The notes beneath the pieces are model-generated. The model was not told the DNA's origin. It saw nothing but the letters and a program-made list of their open reading frames with translations, and did no database searches. A stretch of DNA of 64,000 nt from Eubacteriaceae bacterium (lineage in GTDB: Bacteria; Bacillota; Clostridia; Lachnospirales; Lachnospiraceae). Positions 53,568 through 61,460 of this stretch are shown in pieces. The stretch is taken from the NCBI GenBank assembly GCA_910574015.1, contig CAJSYQ010000011.1, positions 1 to 64,000 of the forward strand, written 5' to 3'. The position numbers and the translations under genes were made by a program. Numbering within the stretch: position 1 is the stretch's first letter; each line of letters starts with the position of its first letter.

Positions 53568-55466
53568 ATGGCATCAACATTTGGAAGCTTTGAGATTGCA
53601 AAATCCGGCATGATGGCTTATAACAATAAACTTCAGGTTGTAGCTCATAATGTGGCAAATATCGAGACCAAGGGGTATTCTAAGCAGGTTACCAATATTA
53701 CCTCTGTGGTAGGCCAGAGAAATTCTTTTGCGGTACAGGGCTATGGTGTGGAGACGGTGAGCATCACCCGCACCCGTTCGGAGTATTTTGATACGAAATT
53801 CCAGCAGACACAGTCGAAATTCAGCAAGTATGAAACTGAGGCATATTATCTGAACTCCCTGCAGGACGCCATCTGCGGAGATGTGACGGCAGACAATAAA
53901 TCACGTATTCTGGATGCCTTTGATGATTTCTATGCAGCGCTGAGCAATCTGAAGGGCAAACCAAACGACAAGACGGTCCGCACCCAGGCAGTAGAGGTGG
54001 CGCAGACATTTACCAAATTTGTAAACGATATGGCGACAAAGATGCAGCAGCTTCAGGAAGAAGCGAATGTGGCCATTAAGACTTGTGTGGATCAGATCAA
54101 CGCATATGCAGAGAGGATCACTTCTATTAATAAGCAGATCAATACTATTGAAATGTATGGCGCCACGGCCAATGATCTGAGGGATCAGAGAAGTCAGCTG
54201 ATCGATGAACTGTCCAAGATCTGTAATGTGGAGGTGGTGGAGGAAGAAGCGCCGGATGGTGTGGGAGATCCACAGTACTGTGTCTATATCAACGGCGGCA
54301 TTCTGGTAGATACCTACCGCATGAACCAGCTGGAGGTGGTTCAGAAGGACACCTACAGCAACATCAATGATATTGAAGGCTGTTATAATATCAGATGGTC
54401 CAATGGAGCAGATTTTCCGCTGCACAATAACCTGATGGGAGGTCAGCTTCAGGGATTGATCGAGATGAGAGACGGCAATAACAGCACAGCGCTGGAAGGT
54501 GTCATCGGCGGGCTGACCAATGCTCCCCAGGATGAGGGCGGCAATCTGAAACTCACCCTGACCGATGCCAACTGCAACGATGTCCAGCTGTTGAACATTC
54601 CCGCCAGCAATGGAGAGATTATCGTCAGTGGACGCACTTATGCCTACGACAGCTTTGAAGTGAAGGTAGGGGCGGATGGGAAGTTCACCTATGAATTTAC
54701 TCTGAGCACAAAGGTGGATGCGGCAGATGCGAAAGTGCTGCAGAACGCCATGGCAAAGGGATATACTGTCAGCACGGCAGAACGGGTCGAGGCAAGAGGG
54801 ATTCCATATTATATGGCGCAGTTAAATGAGTTTGTGCGTACCTTTGCAAAAGAATTCAATACGATACAGAATGAGGGACTCGATCTGCATGATGAGAAAG
54901 GAATTGATTTCTTTAATGCGAAGGTGCCGGCAACGGGTGAAAATTATGTGATGGTGGAGAAGGATGCCAACGGATTTGATCCGTCTTTCTCATCCACGAG
55001 ACCCCAGGTGGATGCAGCCACCGGTAAATATGTGGGATCCTATTATTATATGACAGCCGCGAATTTCTGTGTGACAGATGAGATGATCGGGGACCCCGGA
55101 AAGATAGCAGGCAAGCTTCCCTATGATGACGGGAGCGAGACGGGAAATGACCAGGGTGAAAATATTGAGCGCCTTACCAAGCTGAAGGATAAGTCAGATA
55201 TGTTCGTTCACGGCGCTCCGGATGATTTTATCCGTTCCCTGACAGCCTCTCTTGGCGTCAACGGCAGAAAGGCCATCAGTCTGGCAGAGAGCCAGGGCAA
55301 TCTGCTCTATGCCATTGATACAAACCGGCAGTCCATATCTGGCGTGGATGAGGACGAAGAGGGTGCCAATATGATCATATTTAATCATATGCTGACCTGC
55401 CAGTACAAGGTATTATCTGTATTAAATGAAGTACTGGATAAATTGATAAATGGAACGGCAGTCTGA
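53568..55466 (+). CDS. Second FlgK-like hook-associated protein
   Basis: The 632-residue paralog starts SFEIAKSGMMAYNNKLQVVAHNVANIETKGYSKQV (residues about 6-41) and contains FlgK-type coiled segments (INKQINTIEMYGATANDLRDQRSQLIDELS). It ends FNHMLTCQYKVLSVLNEVLDKLINGTAV, which is a D0-like helix but different from the first copy. Both copies have the FlgK layout and similar length, so this is a real tandem pair, not a frameshifted fragment. Which forms the hook-filament junction, or whether both are used, is unknown. AGGAGG precedes the ATG. Confidence 0.9.
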   Translation: MASTFGSFEIAKSGMMAYNNKLQVVAHNVANIETKGYSKQVTNITSVVGQRNSFAVQGYGVETVSITRTRSEYFDTKFQQTQSKFSKYETEAYYLNSLQDAICGDVTADNKSRILDAFDDFYAALSNLKGKPNDKTVRTQAVEVAQTFTKFVNDMATKMQQLQEEANVAIKTCVDQINAYAERITSINKQINTIEMYGATANDLRDQRSQLIDELSKICNVEVVEEEAPDGVGDPQYCVYINGGILVDTYRMNQLEVVQKDTYSNINDIEGCYNIRWSNGADFPLHNNLMGGQLQGLIEMRDGNNSTALEGVIGGLTNAPQDEGGNLKLTLTDANCNDVQLLNIPASNGEIIVSGRTYAYDSFEVKVGADGKFTYEFTLSTKVDAADAKVLQNAMAKGYTVSTAERVEARGIPYYMAQLNEFVRTFAKEFNTIQNEGLDLHDEKGIDFFNAKVPATGENYVMVEKDANGFDPSFSSTRPQVDAATGKYVGSYYYMTAANFCVTDEMIGDPGKIAGKLPYDDGSETGNDQGENIERLTKLKDKSDMFVHGAPDDFIRSLTASLGVNGRKAISLAESQGNLLYAIDTNRQSISGVDEDEEGANMIIFNHMLTCQYKVLSVLNEVLDKLINGTAV

Positions 55467-55497
55467 TAACAGTTAGTAGAGCAAGGAGGAATTTGGA

Positions 55498-57003
55498 ATG
55501 CGAGTGACCAATTCAATGATGCGCAACAATTCTATGCTGAACATGCAGAAGAACAAGGTTGCCTACAATAAATATCTGATGCAGTATAATACCCAGAAGA
55601 AGATCCAGCGTCCTTCCGACGATCCGATTATTGCGGCAAAGGCTCTGAAATACCGCACCACTCTGGTGGAGATCGATCAGTATCTGAAGAATATTGACGA
55701 TGCCACCTCCTGGATGGATGCTACAGAGACTGTGCTGAATGATGTGGACAGTGTGCTGAGGAATATGGTTGACTATTTCACTCAGGCGGCTACCGGCACT
55801 GTGAATTCAGATGACCGGGCGGATATTGTTGCGAACCTGAAGCAGTATTCTTATTATATTTATGAGCAGGATGCCAACAGCGATTATGCCGGACGCTATC
55901 TCTTTACGGGATACCGTACCGACGTGCCGCTTCTCTTTGGCGAAGAACAGCGGGATGTCACATATACCATCACGGAAAATCTGGATGTGGACAATATCAA
56001 GCAGTACCAGTATGTGTACGGCGGGGCCGTATATGATGATAATAAAACGGCGGATCAGTATGCCAGCGAGGCATCGAAATTTGAGAATACCCACCGGATC
56101 TTTCTTTCGTATGATGACTGCGACCTGACGGATGCACAGGGAAATACAAAGAGCATCCAGCTCACCTATGTGGATCAGGCGGGCGTGACCCAGACCCTGA
56201 ATCCCATTACGAAAAATATAGAGGATAATACGGTGTACAATGAACATCTTCACCCGGCGGCAGATGAAGTATATTATATACCAGAGACCGGGGAACTTGT
56301 ATTTGGCGATGATGTTTATAATGATGTGCGCACAGGAAAGAATCTGACAGCGGTCTATGACAAAACGGAATTTCAGGTAAATGATATCCGCCCCGAGCAT
56401 TATTTTAAGTGCTCTACTGTCAATAATAAGACAGGAGAGACAGGGCTGTATACCAGTGCCGGCAGCCAGAAACTGAATTATCAGGTGAACTTCAGTCAGA
56501 TTCTGGCAGTGAATACAGAGGCATGCAATGCCATTGATACATCCATCGGGCGCTGCATTGAAGATATCACCAATCTTTGTAATGAGATTGACATTATGGA
56601 AAAGAATCTGGGAGCAGTGGAGAAGAGAATCGCAGAGTGCGACGAGAACGATACAACGAAGCTTGCCAGCCTGACGGAACTTCAGGAGCAGATATCCACC
56701 CAGATCCAGCTGCAGAAGACCGTGCTGACCAACGCCCTGTCAGGCGGTATCACTACATGCCAGAAGGCTCAGGAAAAGCTGAATGTGGCATGTGCGGACC
56801 ACGGATCACGCAACAACCGTATGATCATGACAAAGAATAAGCTTGAGATGCAGAAGATTGATACGGATGATGCAAAATCAGAAAATGAGGACGCAGATCT
56901 CGGAGAGGCCATGGTGAATTTCACCGAGGCAGATCTTTTGCACCAGGCAGTATTGGGTGCCACTTCTAAGATTCTGGGACAGTCCCTGCTTAATTTTATA
57001 TAA
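55498..57003 (+). CDS. flgL: Flagellar hook-associated protein FlgL (HAP3), enlarged
   Basis: The 501-residue protein has the FlgL N-terminus (MRVTNSMMRNNSMLNMQKNK, QRPSDDPIIAAKALKYRTTL, ATSWMDATETVLNDVDSVLRNM) and C-terminus (NFTEADLLHQAVLGATSKILGQSLLNFI). Typical FlgL is about 300 residues; the extra ~200 lie in the middle, between about 150 and 400, including LFTGYRTDVPLLF. It forms the ring between FlgK and flagellin. AAGGAGG upstream of the ATG. Confidence 0.93.
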   Translation: MRVTNSMMRNNSMLNMQKNKVAYNKYLMQYNTQKKIQRPSDDPIIAAKALKYRTTLVEIDQYLKNIDDATSWMDATETVLNDVDSVLRNMVDYFTQAATGTVNSDDRADIVANLKQYSYYIYEQDANSDYAGRYLFTGYRTDVPLLFGEEQRDVTYTITENLDVDNIKQYQYVYGGAVYDDNKTADQYASEASKFENTHRIFLSYDDCDLTDAQGNTKSIQLTYVDQAGVTQTLNPITKNIEDNTVYNEHLHPAADEVYYIPETGELVFGDDVYNDVRTGKNLTAVYDKTEFQVNDIRPEHYFKCSTVNNKTGETGLYTSAGSQKLNYQVNFSQILAVNTEACNAIDTSIGRCIEDITNLCNEIDIMEKNLGAVEKRIAECDENDTTKLASLTELQEQISTQIQLQKTVLTNALSGGITTCQKAQEKLNVACADHGSRNNRMIMTKNKLEMQKIDTDDAKSENEDADLGEAMVNFTEADLLHQAVLGATSKILGQSLLNFI

Positions 57004-57031
57004 AAACGGGAATGACATAAGGAGGAAGGGT

Positions 57032-57484
57032 ATGCTTGTAAAGACAAAATTTTTTGGAGAAGTAGACCTGCCGGAAGAGAAGATCCTTACCTTTGAACGG
57101 GGCCTGATTGGTCTGGCAGACTATAAACGGTTTACGATCCTGTATGACTGTGAGAAAGAAGAAACCAATATTTCATGGCTTCAGAGTGTGGATGAACCGA
57201 CGCTGGCACTGCCGGTGATAAAGCCATGGCTCGTAAAAGAAGAATATAATCCCACGGTGGAGGATGAACTGCTGTCTTCCCTGGGGGAACTGACAGAAGA
57301 GAATCTGGTGATTCTTTTGACAATGACGGTTCCGGCAGATATCAAAGAAATGACAGTGAATCTCAAAGCGCCGGTGATAATAAATGCAGATACAAGGAAA
57401 GCGGTACAGATCATTGCCGATAACCAGGACTATGAGGTGAAATACAAAGTATACGAAATCCTCAATAAAAAGCAGGAGGGGTAA
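57032..57484 (+). CDS. fliW: Flagellar assembly factor FliW
   Basis: The 150-residue protein shows the FliW order: TKFFGEVDLPEEKILTFERGLIGLADYKRFTIL, LQSVDEPTLALPVIKPWLV and VNLKAPVIINADTRKAVQIIADNQDYEVKYKV. It binds flagellin or, when free of it, CsrA. The csrA gene starts 4 bases after its stop. The start at 57032 has AAGGAGG upstream; the longer frame runs back into flgL. Confidence 0.95.
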   Translation: MLVKTKFFGEVDLPEEKILTFERGLIGLADYKRFTILYDCEKEETNISWLQSVDEPTLALPVIKPWLVKEEYNPTVEDELLSSLGELTEENLVILLTMTVPADIKEMTVNLKAPVIINADTRKAVQIIADNQDYEVKYKVYEILNKKQEG

Positions 57485-57488
57485 TCAT

Positions 57489-57710
57489 ATGCTGGCTTTG
57501 TCAAGAAAAATCAACCAGTCGATCATATTAAATGACAACATCGAGGTCACCATACTGGAGATCAAGGGAGATCAGATCAAGATCGGGATTGACGCACCGA
57601 AATCAGTGCCGATCTACCGGAAAGAGATTTATACGCAGATCAGGGATGCCAATACGGAGGCGGCCAAAACGGCAGCGCCGGATGTGCTGTCTCAGTTTAT
57701 GAAGTCATAA
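57489..57710 (+). CDS. csrA: Carbon storage regulator CsrA
   Basis: The 73-residue RNA-binding protein starts MLALSRKINQSIILNDNIEVTILEIKGDQIKIGI, with the conserved LSRK and GDQIKIGIDAPKSVPIYRKEI segments, and a C-terminal extension typical of FliW-regulated CsrA. It should repress flagellin translation by binding GGA motifs in the leader at 61420-61452. AGGAGG is in the end of fliW. Confidence 0.96.
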   Translation: MLALSRKINQSIILNDNIEVTILEIKGDQIKIGIDAPKSVPIYRKEIYTQIRDANTEAAKTAAPDVLSQFMKS

Positions 57711-57722
57711 AGCATGGAATAC

Positions 57723-57769
57723 CGGCATTTTTGCCCCTCAAAGGGTTAATTTTCCGGGCAGGGATGCCG
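57723..57769 (+). terminator. Long hairpin after csrA overlapping the flaG promoter
   Basis: CGGCATTTTTGCCC (57723-57736) can pair over 14 positions (three G-T) with GGGCAGGGATGCCG (57756-57769). Its right arm contains the first bases of the sigma-28 -10 element. There is no T-run, so its effect on csrA readthrough is uncertain. Confidence 0.45.
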
Positions 57770-57773
57770 ATAT
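57747..57773 (+). promoter_or_regulatory. Sigma-28 promoter for flaG-fliD-fliS operon
   Basis: TAAT (57747-57750), 15 bases, GCCGATAT (57766-57773): a perfect -10 and one mismatch in the -35. It is 53 bases before flaG. Confidence 0.8.
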
Positions 57774-57826
57774 GTAATGTAAAGCAACAAAATATTCTGA
57801 TAAAATGACACATGGAGGTGTTAGAT

Positions 57827-58249
57827 ATGGAATTAGAAACGATTTCAAGAGCCAGCGCGAACTACAATAGTTCGCAGGAAGCGGCGAAAGTTTCTGTGGA
57901 GAAGGAGCAGCCGGAGGTTACGGCGGCAGTTCCCCAGAAAGCAGCAGAGCATATCGTCCGGAAAACTGCCGAGTCAGGGATGACAGGTCAGAAAGAAGGA
58001 CAGGATGCAGAGCAGAAGGAGCGTGCGGCAAGCGAGGCATCCATCCAGGATGCTGTAAACAGTGCGAACCGCAAAATGGAACATACCCGGTGTGAGTATT
58101 CTTATCACAAGGAGACGAAACGGGTATCGATTAAAGTGATCAACGATGATACCGACGAGGTGATTCGTGAGATTCCGCCAGAGAAATCCCTGAAGATGCT
58201 CCAGAAAATGTGGGAGATGGCAGGAATTTTAGTAGATGAGAAAAGATAG
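57827..58249 (+). CDS. flaG: Flagellar protein FlaG
   Basis: The 140-residue protein has a disordered Ala/Glu/Gln-rich N-terminal half and a conserved FlaG domain: CEYSYHKETKRVSIKVINDDTDEVIREIPPEKSLKMLQKMWEMAGILVDEKR (residues about 88-140). FlaG influences filament length. The start at 57827 has GGAGG 8 bases upstream. fliD begins 12 bases later. Confidence 0.9.
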   Translation: MELETISRASANYNSSQEAAKVSVEKEQPEVTAAVPQKAAEHIVRKTAESGMTGQKEGQDAEQKERAASEASIQDAVNSANRKMEHTRCEYSYHKETKRVSIKVINDDTDEVIREIPPEKSLKMLQKMWEMAGILVDEKR

Positions 58250-58261
58250 GAGGGGTTTGGA

Positions 58262-60316
58262 ATGCCGATTCGAATGAGCGGACTTATGTCCGGAATGGAC
58301 ACAGAAGCAATTGTAAAGGAATTGATGTCAGCCCAGAGCATCAAGAAAAATAAAGTGGTTAAGGCCAAGACGAAGTTAGAGTGGAAGCAGACGAAATGGG
58401 CGGATCTGAACAAGAAACTCACAAATCTGTATAATAACTTTGTATCCAAGATGCAGATGACATCAGCTTACAAAACGAAGAAAGCGACCTTGTCTGATGA
58501 ATCCAAGGCAAAGGTTACGGCAGGAACCAATGCGGTCAATGGAAATTACACAATGGAAGTAAAGAATGTGGCTACCCTGCAGTATCTCACCGGCGGTGTA
58601 GTGGGCGCTAAGTCAGACAGTGCGAAATTGTCTGAACTGGATCCGGGTCTTGTGGGAGAGGAGATCACGGTTACCCACGGCTCCAAGACTACAAAATTTA
58701 CAGTTGACGAGAACACAACCATTGCTGATTTTACAAAAGCACTCCGGGGCGCCGGGCTGAATGCAAGCTATGACAAAGATCAGAAACGTCTGTTTATCAG
58801 CAGTAAAGAAACCGGTGTGGGAAATTCTTTCTCCATAACAGGAGCGGCTTTCTCCTCCGATGAGATCAGTAAAAAGAATGCCCTGCTGAACGACCTGGAC
58901 TACTCCAATATGAGCGCTGCCAACAAAAAGATCGTAGATCAGGCAGTGAAATCGCTGCAGACATCCGGTGTGGGGACAGCGGAGTACGACGCGGCGCTGG
59001 ATTCCCTTGCGCAGGTTTCTTATGAACATAAAAAGGATGCTGCCACCCAGGCTGCCACCACATATGTGAAAGCAAAGCTCTATGATTCCCAGTATGCCAG
59101 CAATCTGGCAGCGGCGGGCGGAGATGCCAAGAAGGCAGAGGAAGAGACCACTGCATGGGTAAATAAGCAGATGACGGAAGACGCTACGAAAGTAGAGATT
59201 GATAAATATGTATTTGATGGTGTGTCACAGAGCGATCTGGATGCACTGGGATCCGAGGCGGCTGCCAAATATTATGCCGATGGAAAAACCGTTTCTGCAC
59301 CGATGCAGGGTGTGGATCAGGCATCCGAGAAAGCTGCCCTTAGTGCTGCGGCAAGCGATTATGCATCGGTTACCGATCGTACAAATTCCGGCGGTGACAG
59401 CGCTGCCCTGCAGGCTCTGGGTATAACGAATATATCCGTAGCGGCAGACGGAACGGTGACAAAGGGAACAGAGCCGGCAGGAATGAAGCTGATCGAGGCT
59501 TCGGACAGTGTGATCATCCTGAATGGAGCGACACTGACTTCTACTTCCACAGTAGTTTCAGCCAATGGGCTCAGCATAGACCTCATCGGAAAAACAAAGG
59601 ACGATGAGCCGGTGACATTTTCTGTTTCCAATGACGTGGACGGCATCTATGATACCATCAAAGGTTTCCTGAAGGAATACAACGATGTGATGAAAGAGAT
59701 GAATACACTGTACAATGCCGATTCGTCCAAGGGCTATGAGCCGCTGACCAGCGAAGAGAAGGAAGCCATGACGGACGAGGATGTGAAACTCTGGGAGGAT
59801 AAGATCAAGGATTCCCTTCTCCGCCGCGACCAGACACTGAACGGGATCATGCAGGGAATGCGGACCGTTATGATGGGTACGGTTTCCTATGAAGGTAAAA
59901 ATTACGCTCTTTCCAGCTTTGGCATCATGACCTCTACGGACTACAAAGAGGGCGGCCTGCTCCATATATATGGTGACAAGGATGATTCTGTCTATGCAGA
60001 CAGGGACGATAAATTGAGAAAAGCCATCGAGGAGAATCCGGATGCTTTGATCGCTACTATGACAGGTATTTTCGGAAATCTGCGTAAAGAGATGGCACAG
60101 AAGATGGCAGGTACAAAGAACAGCAGCGCCCTGACCTTCTACGATGATATCAAGATGAAAAATGATGTCAAGGAGTATGAGAAAGATATTAAGAGTTGGG
60201 AAGACCGCCTGGCAAGTATTGAGGAATCCTATTATAAGAAGTTTACCGCGATGGAAACAGCCCTTGCCAAGCTGCAGTCAAAGCAGAGCTCACTTTCCAG
60301 TCTCTTTGGCGGCTGA
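58262..60316 (+). CDS. fliD: Flagellar cap protein FliD (HAP2)
   Basis: The 684-residue protein starts MPIRMSGLMSGMDTEAIVKELMSAQSIKKNKV, typical of FliD, with a C-terminal cap-assembly region (GIMQGMRTVMMGTVSYEGKNYALSSFGI, DMKNDVKEYEKDIKSWEDRLASIEESYYKKFTAMETALAKLQSKQSSLSSLFGG). It is longer than the usual 450-550, because of an Ala/Asp/Lys-rich stretch at about 200-400 (AATQAATTYVKAKL). The cap folds flagellin at the filament tip. The ATG has GGAGGGG upstream. Confidence 0.93.
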   Translation: MPIRMSGLMSGMDTEAIVKELMSAQSIKKNKVVKAKTKLEWKQTKWADLNKKLTNLYNNFVSKMQMTSAYKTKKATLSDESKAKVTAGTNAVNGNYTMEVKNVATLQYLTGGVVGAKSDSAKLSELDPGLVGEEITVTHGSKTTKFTVDENTTIADFTKALRGAGLNASYDKDQKRLFISSKETGVGNSFSITGAAFSSDEISKKNALLNDLDYSNMSAANKKIVDQAVKSLQTSGVGTAEYDAALDSLAQVSYEHKKDAATQAATTYVKAKLYDSQYASNLAAAGGDAKKAEEETTAWVNKQMTEDATKVEIDKYVFDGVSQSDLDALGSEAAAKYYADGKTVSAPMQGVDQASEKAALSAAASDYASVTDRTNSGGDSAALQALGITNISVAADGTVTKGTEPAGMKLIEASDSVIILNGATLTSTSTVVSANGLSIDLIGKTKDDEPVTFSVSNDVDGIYDTIKGFLKEYNDVMKEMNTLYNADSSKGYEPLTSEEKEAMTDEDVKLWEDKIKDSLLRRDQTLNGIMQGMRTVMMGTVSYEGKNYALSSFGIMTSTDYKEGGLLHIYGDKDDSVYADRDDKLRKAIEENPDALIATMTGIFGNLRKEMAQKMAGTKNSSALTFYDDIKMKNDVKEYEKDIKSWEDRLASIEESYYKKFTAMETALAKLQSKQSSLSSLFGG

Positions 60317-60368
60317 CAGCTGACAGCCTGTTATCTGGCGTAAGACAAGAGTGTGATTGGAGGAAATA

Positions 60369-60746
60369 ATGGATTATAAGGCGATGAATGCCTACCAGAA
60401 AAATGCCATAATGACTGCCTCCCCGGCAGAACTTACGCTGATGCTTTATGATGGAGCCATTAAATTCTGTAACATTGCATTGACGGCGATTGAAAAAAAT
60501 GATGTTCAGAGAGCTCATGAAAATATAAAAAAAGCAGAGGCGATCATAACAGAATTACGTGCCTCCCTTGACCGGAAGTATCCGGTCTGGGAGGATTTTG
60601 AGCGTGTATATGAATATATCTATAAAAATCTGGTTGAGGCGAATATAAGGAAGGATGCCGGAGCCCTGGAAGAGGCTTTGGGGCGTATCCGCGAGATGCG
60701 GGATACATGGAAAGAAGTAATGCGTCTGAACAAAGCCGGCATGTGA
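60369..60746 (+). CDS. fliS: Flagellar export chaperone FliS
   Basis: The 125-residue four-helix protein starts MDYKAMNAYQKNAIMTASPAELTLMLYDGAIKFCN, the FliS signature, and it prevents flagellin from polymerising in the cytosol. Start at 60369 (GGAGG 6 bases upstream); 12 bases upstream an in-frame ATT/GTG extension is not needed. Confidence 0.95.
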   Translation: MDYKAMNAYQKNAIMTASPAELTLMLYDGAIKFCNIALTAIEKNDVQRAHENIKKAEAIITELRASLDRKYPVWEDFERVYEYIYKNLVEANIRKDAGALEEALGRIREMRDTWKEVMRLNKAGM

Positions 60747-60766
60747 GCAGAATAGGATGTGGTCGG

Positions 60767-61261
60767 ATGGAGAAGAAATATGAAAACAGTGTCTATGTCA
60801 GCATGATGGCAGATTCACTGAAAAAGAAGGAAGAGATACTGGAATTTTTGTATGACAGGACGGCAGAGCAGGAGGAGATCCTGAAATCGGATGATCCGGA
60901 TCTGGACCGTTTTCAGCAGACGATTGATGAGAAGGGAGACCGGATCGCGCAGCTGGATCAGCTGGATCAGGGTTTTGACACGTTATTTCGTCTGGTGGAG
61001 AAGGAACTTCAGGAGAACCGGGAAAATTACCGGGAAGAAATCCTTGAGGTGCAGGGAAGAATCCGCAGGGTCTCGGAGCTGAGTATGAAGCTGCAGGCGC
61101 TGGAGCACCAGAATAATGAGAGGTTTAAGGGCTATCTCTCCCGCAAGAGACAGGAGATCAGGCAGTTCCGTGTCAATGACAGGACGGCGGCAAATTATTA
61201 TCAGAATATGGCGAATGCCCATAAATCCGATCAGTCATACTACCTCAATGAAATCAAATAA
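60767..61261 (+). CDS. FliT-like flagellar chaperone (coiled coil)
   Basis: The 164-residue protein is nearly all helix with heptad-like Leu spacing (KKEEILEFLYDRTAEQEEILKSDDPDLDRFQQTIDEKGDRIAQLDQLDQGF) and ends in DQSYYLNEIK. Position directly after fliS and this pattern fit FliT/FlgN-type chaperones of FliD, though sequence identity to known FliT is low. The ATG at 60767 overlaps no gene; ribosome site AGGATGTGGTCGG is weak. Confidence 0.68.
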   Translation: MEKKYENSVYVSMMADSLKKKEEILEFLYDRTAEQEEILKSDDPDLDRFQQTIDEKGDRIAQLDQLDQGFDTLFRLVEKELQENRENYREEILEVQGRIRRVSELSMKLQALEHQNNERFKGYLSRKRQEIRQFRVNDRTAANYYQNMANAHKSDQSYYLNEIK

Positions 61262-61290
61262 AAAATTTTGCAAAAAATTGAAAAAGAGGG

Positions 61291-61317
61291 TAAAGTTTTA
61301 TTTTCTTACTCCGATAT
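61291..61317 (+). promoter_or_regulatory. Sigma-28 promoter for flagellin
   Basis: TAAA (61291-61294), 15 bases, TCCGATAT (61310-61317). It starts a leader of about 135 bases. Confidence 0.88.
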
Positions 61318-61340
61318 ATATAATGTCAGTAAGATAATAA

Positions 61341-61452
61341 CTAAAGCGAATGGCAGTTTTCACTGCCGGGCCCGCAGAAGAGACCTGCCATTGCTTTAGA
61401 TATTATAAATAAAAAAATAATCGGCAGGGAAGCCGATACAAATTCAAGGAGG
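61341..61452 (+). promoter_or_regulatory. Structured flagellin leader with two GGA sites (candidate CsrA target)
   Basis: CTAAAGCGAATGGCAG (61341-61356) can pair with CTGCCATTGCTTTAG (61385-61399), or instead GGCAG/CTGCC at 61352-61367 can form a smaller hairpin; the two exclude each other. A second hairpin ATCGGC/GCCGAT (61420-61437) shows AGGGAA in its loop, then AAGGAGG (61446-61452) is the ribosome site. GGA in a loop plus GGA in the ribosome site is the CsrA binding pattern of the Bacillus hag leader. Confidence 0.65.
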
Positions 61453-61460
61453 AATGAATT

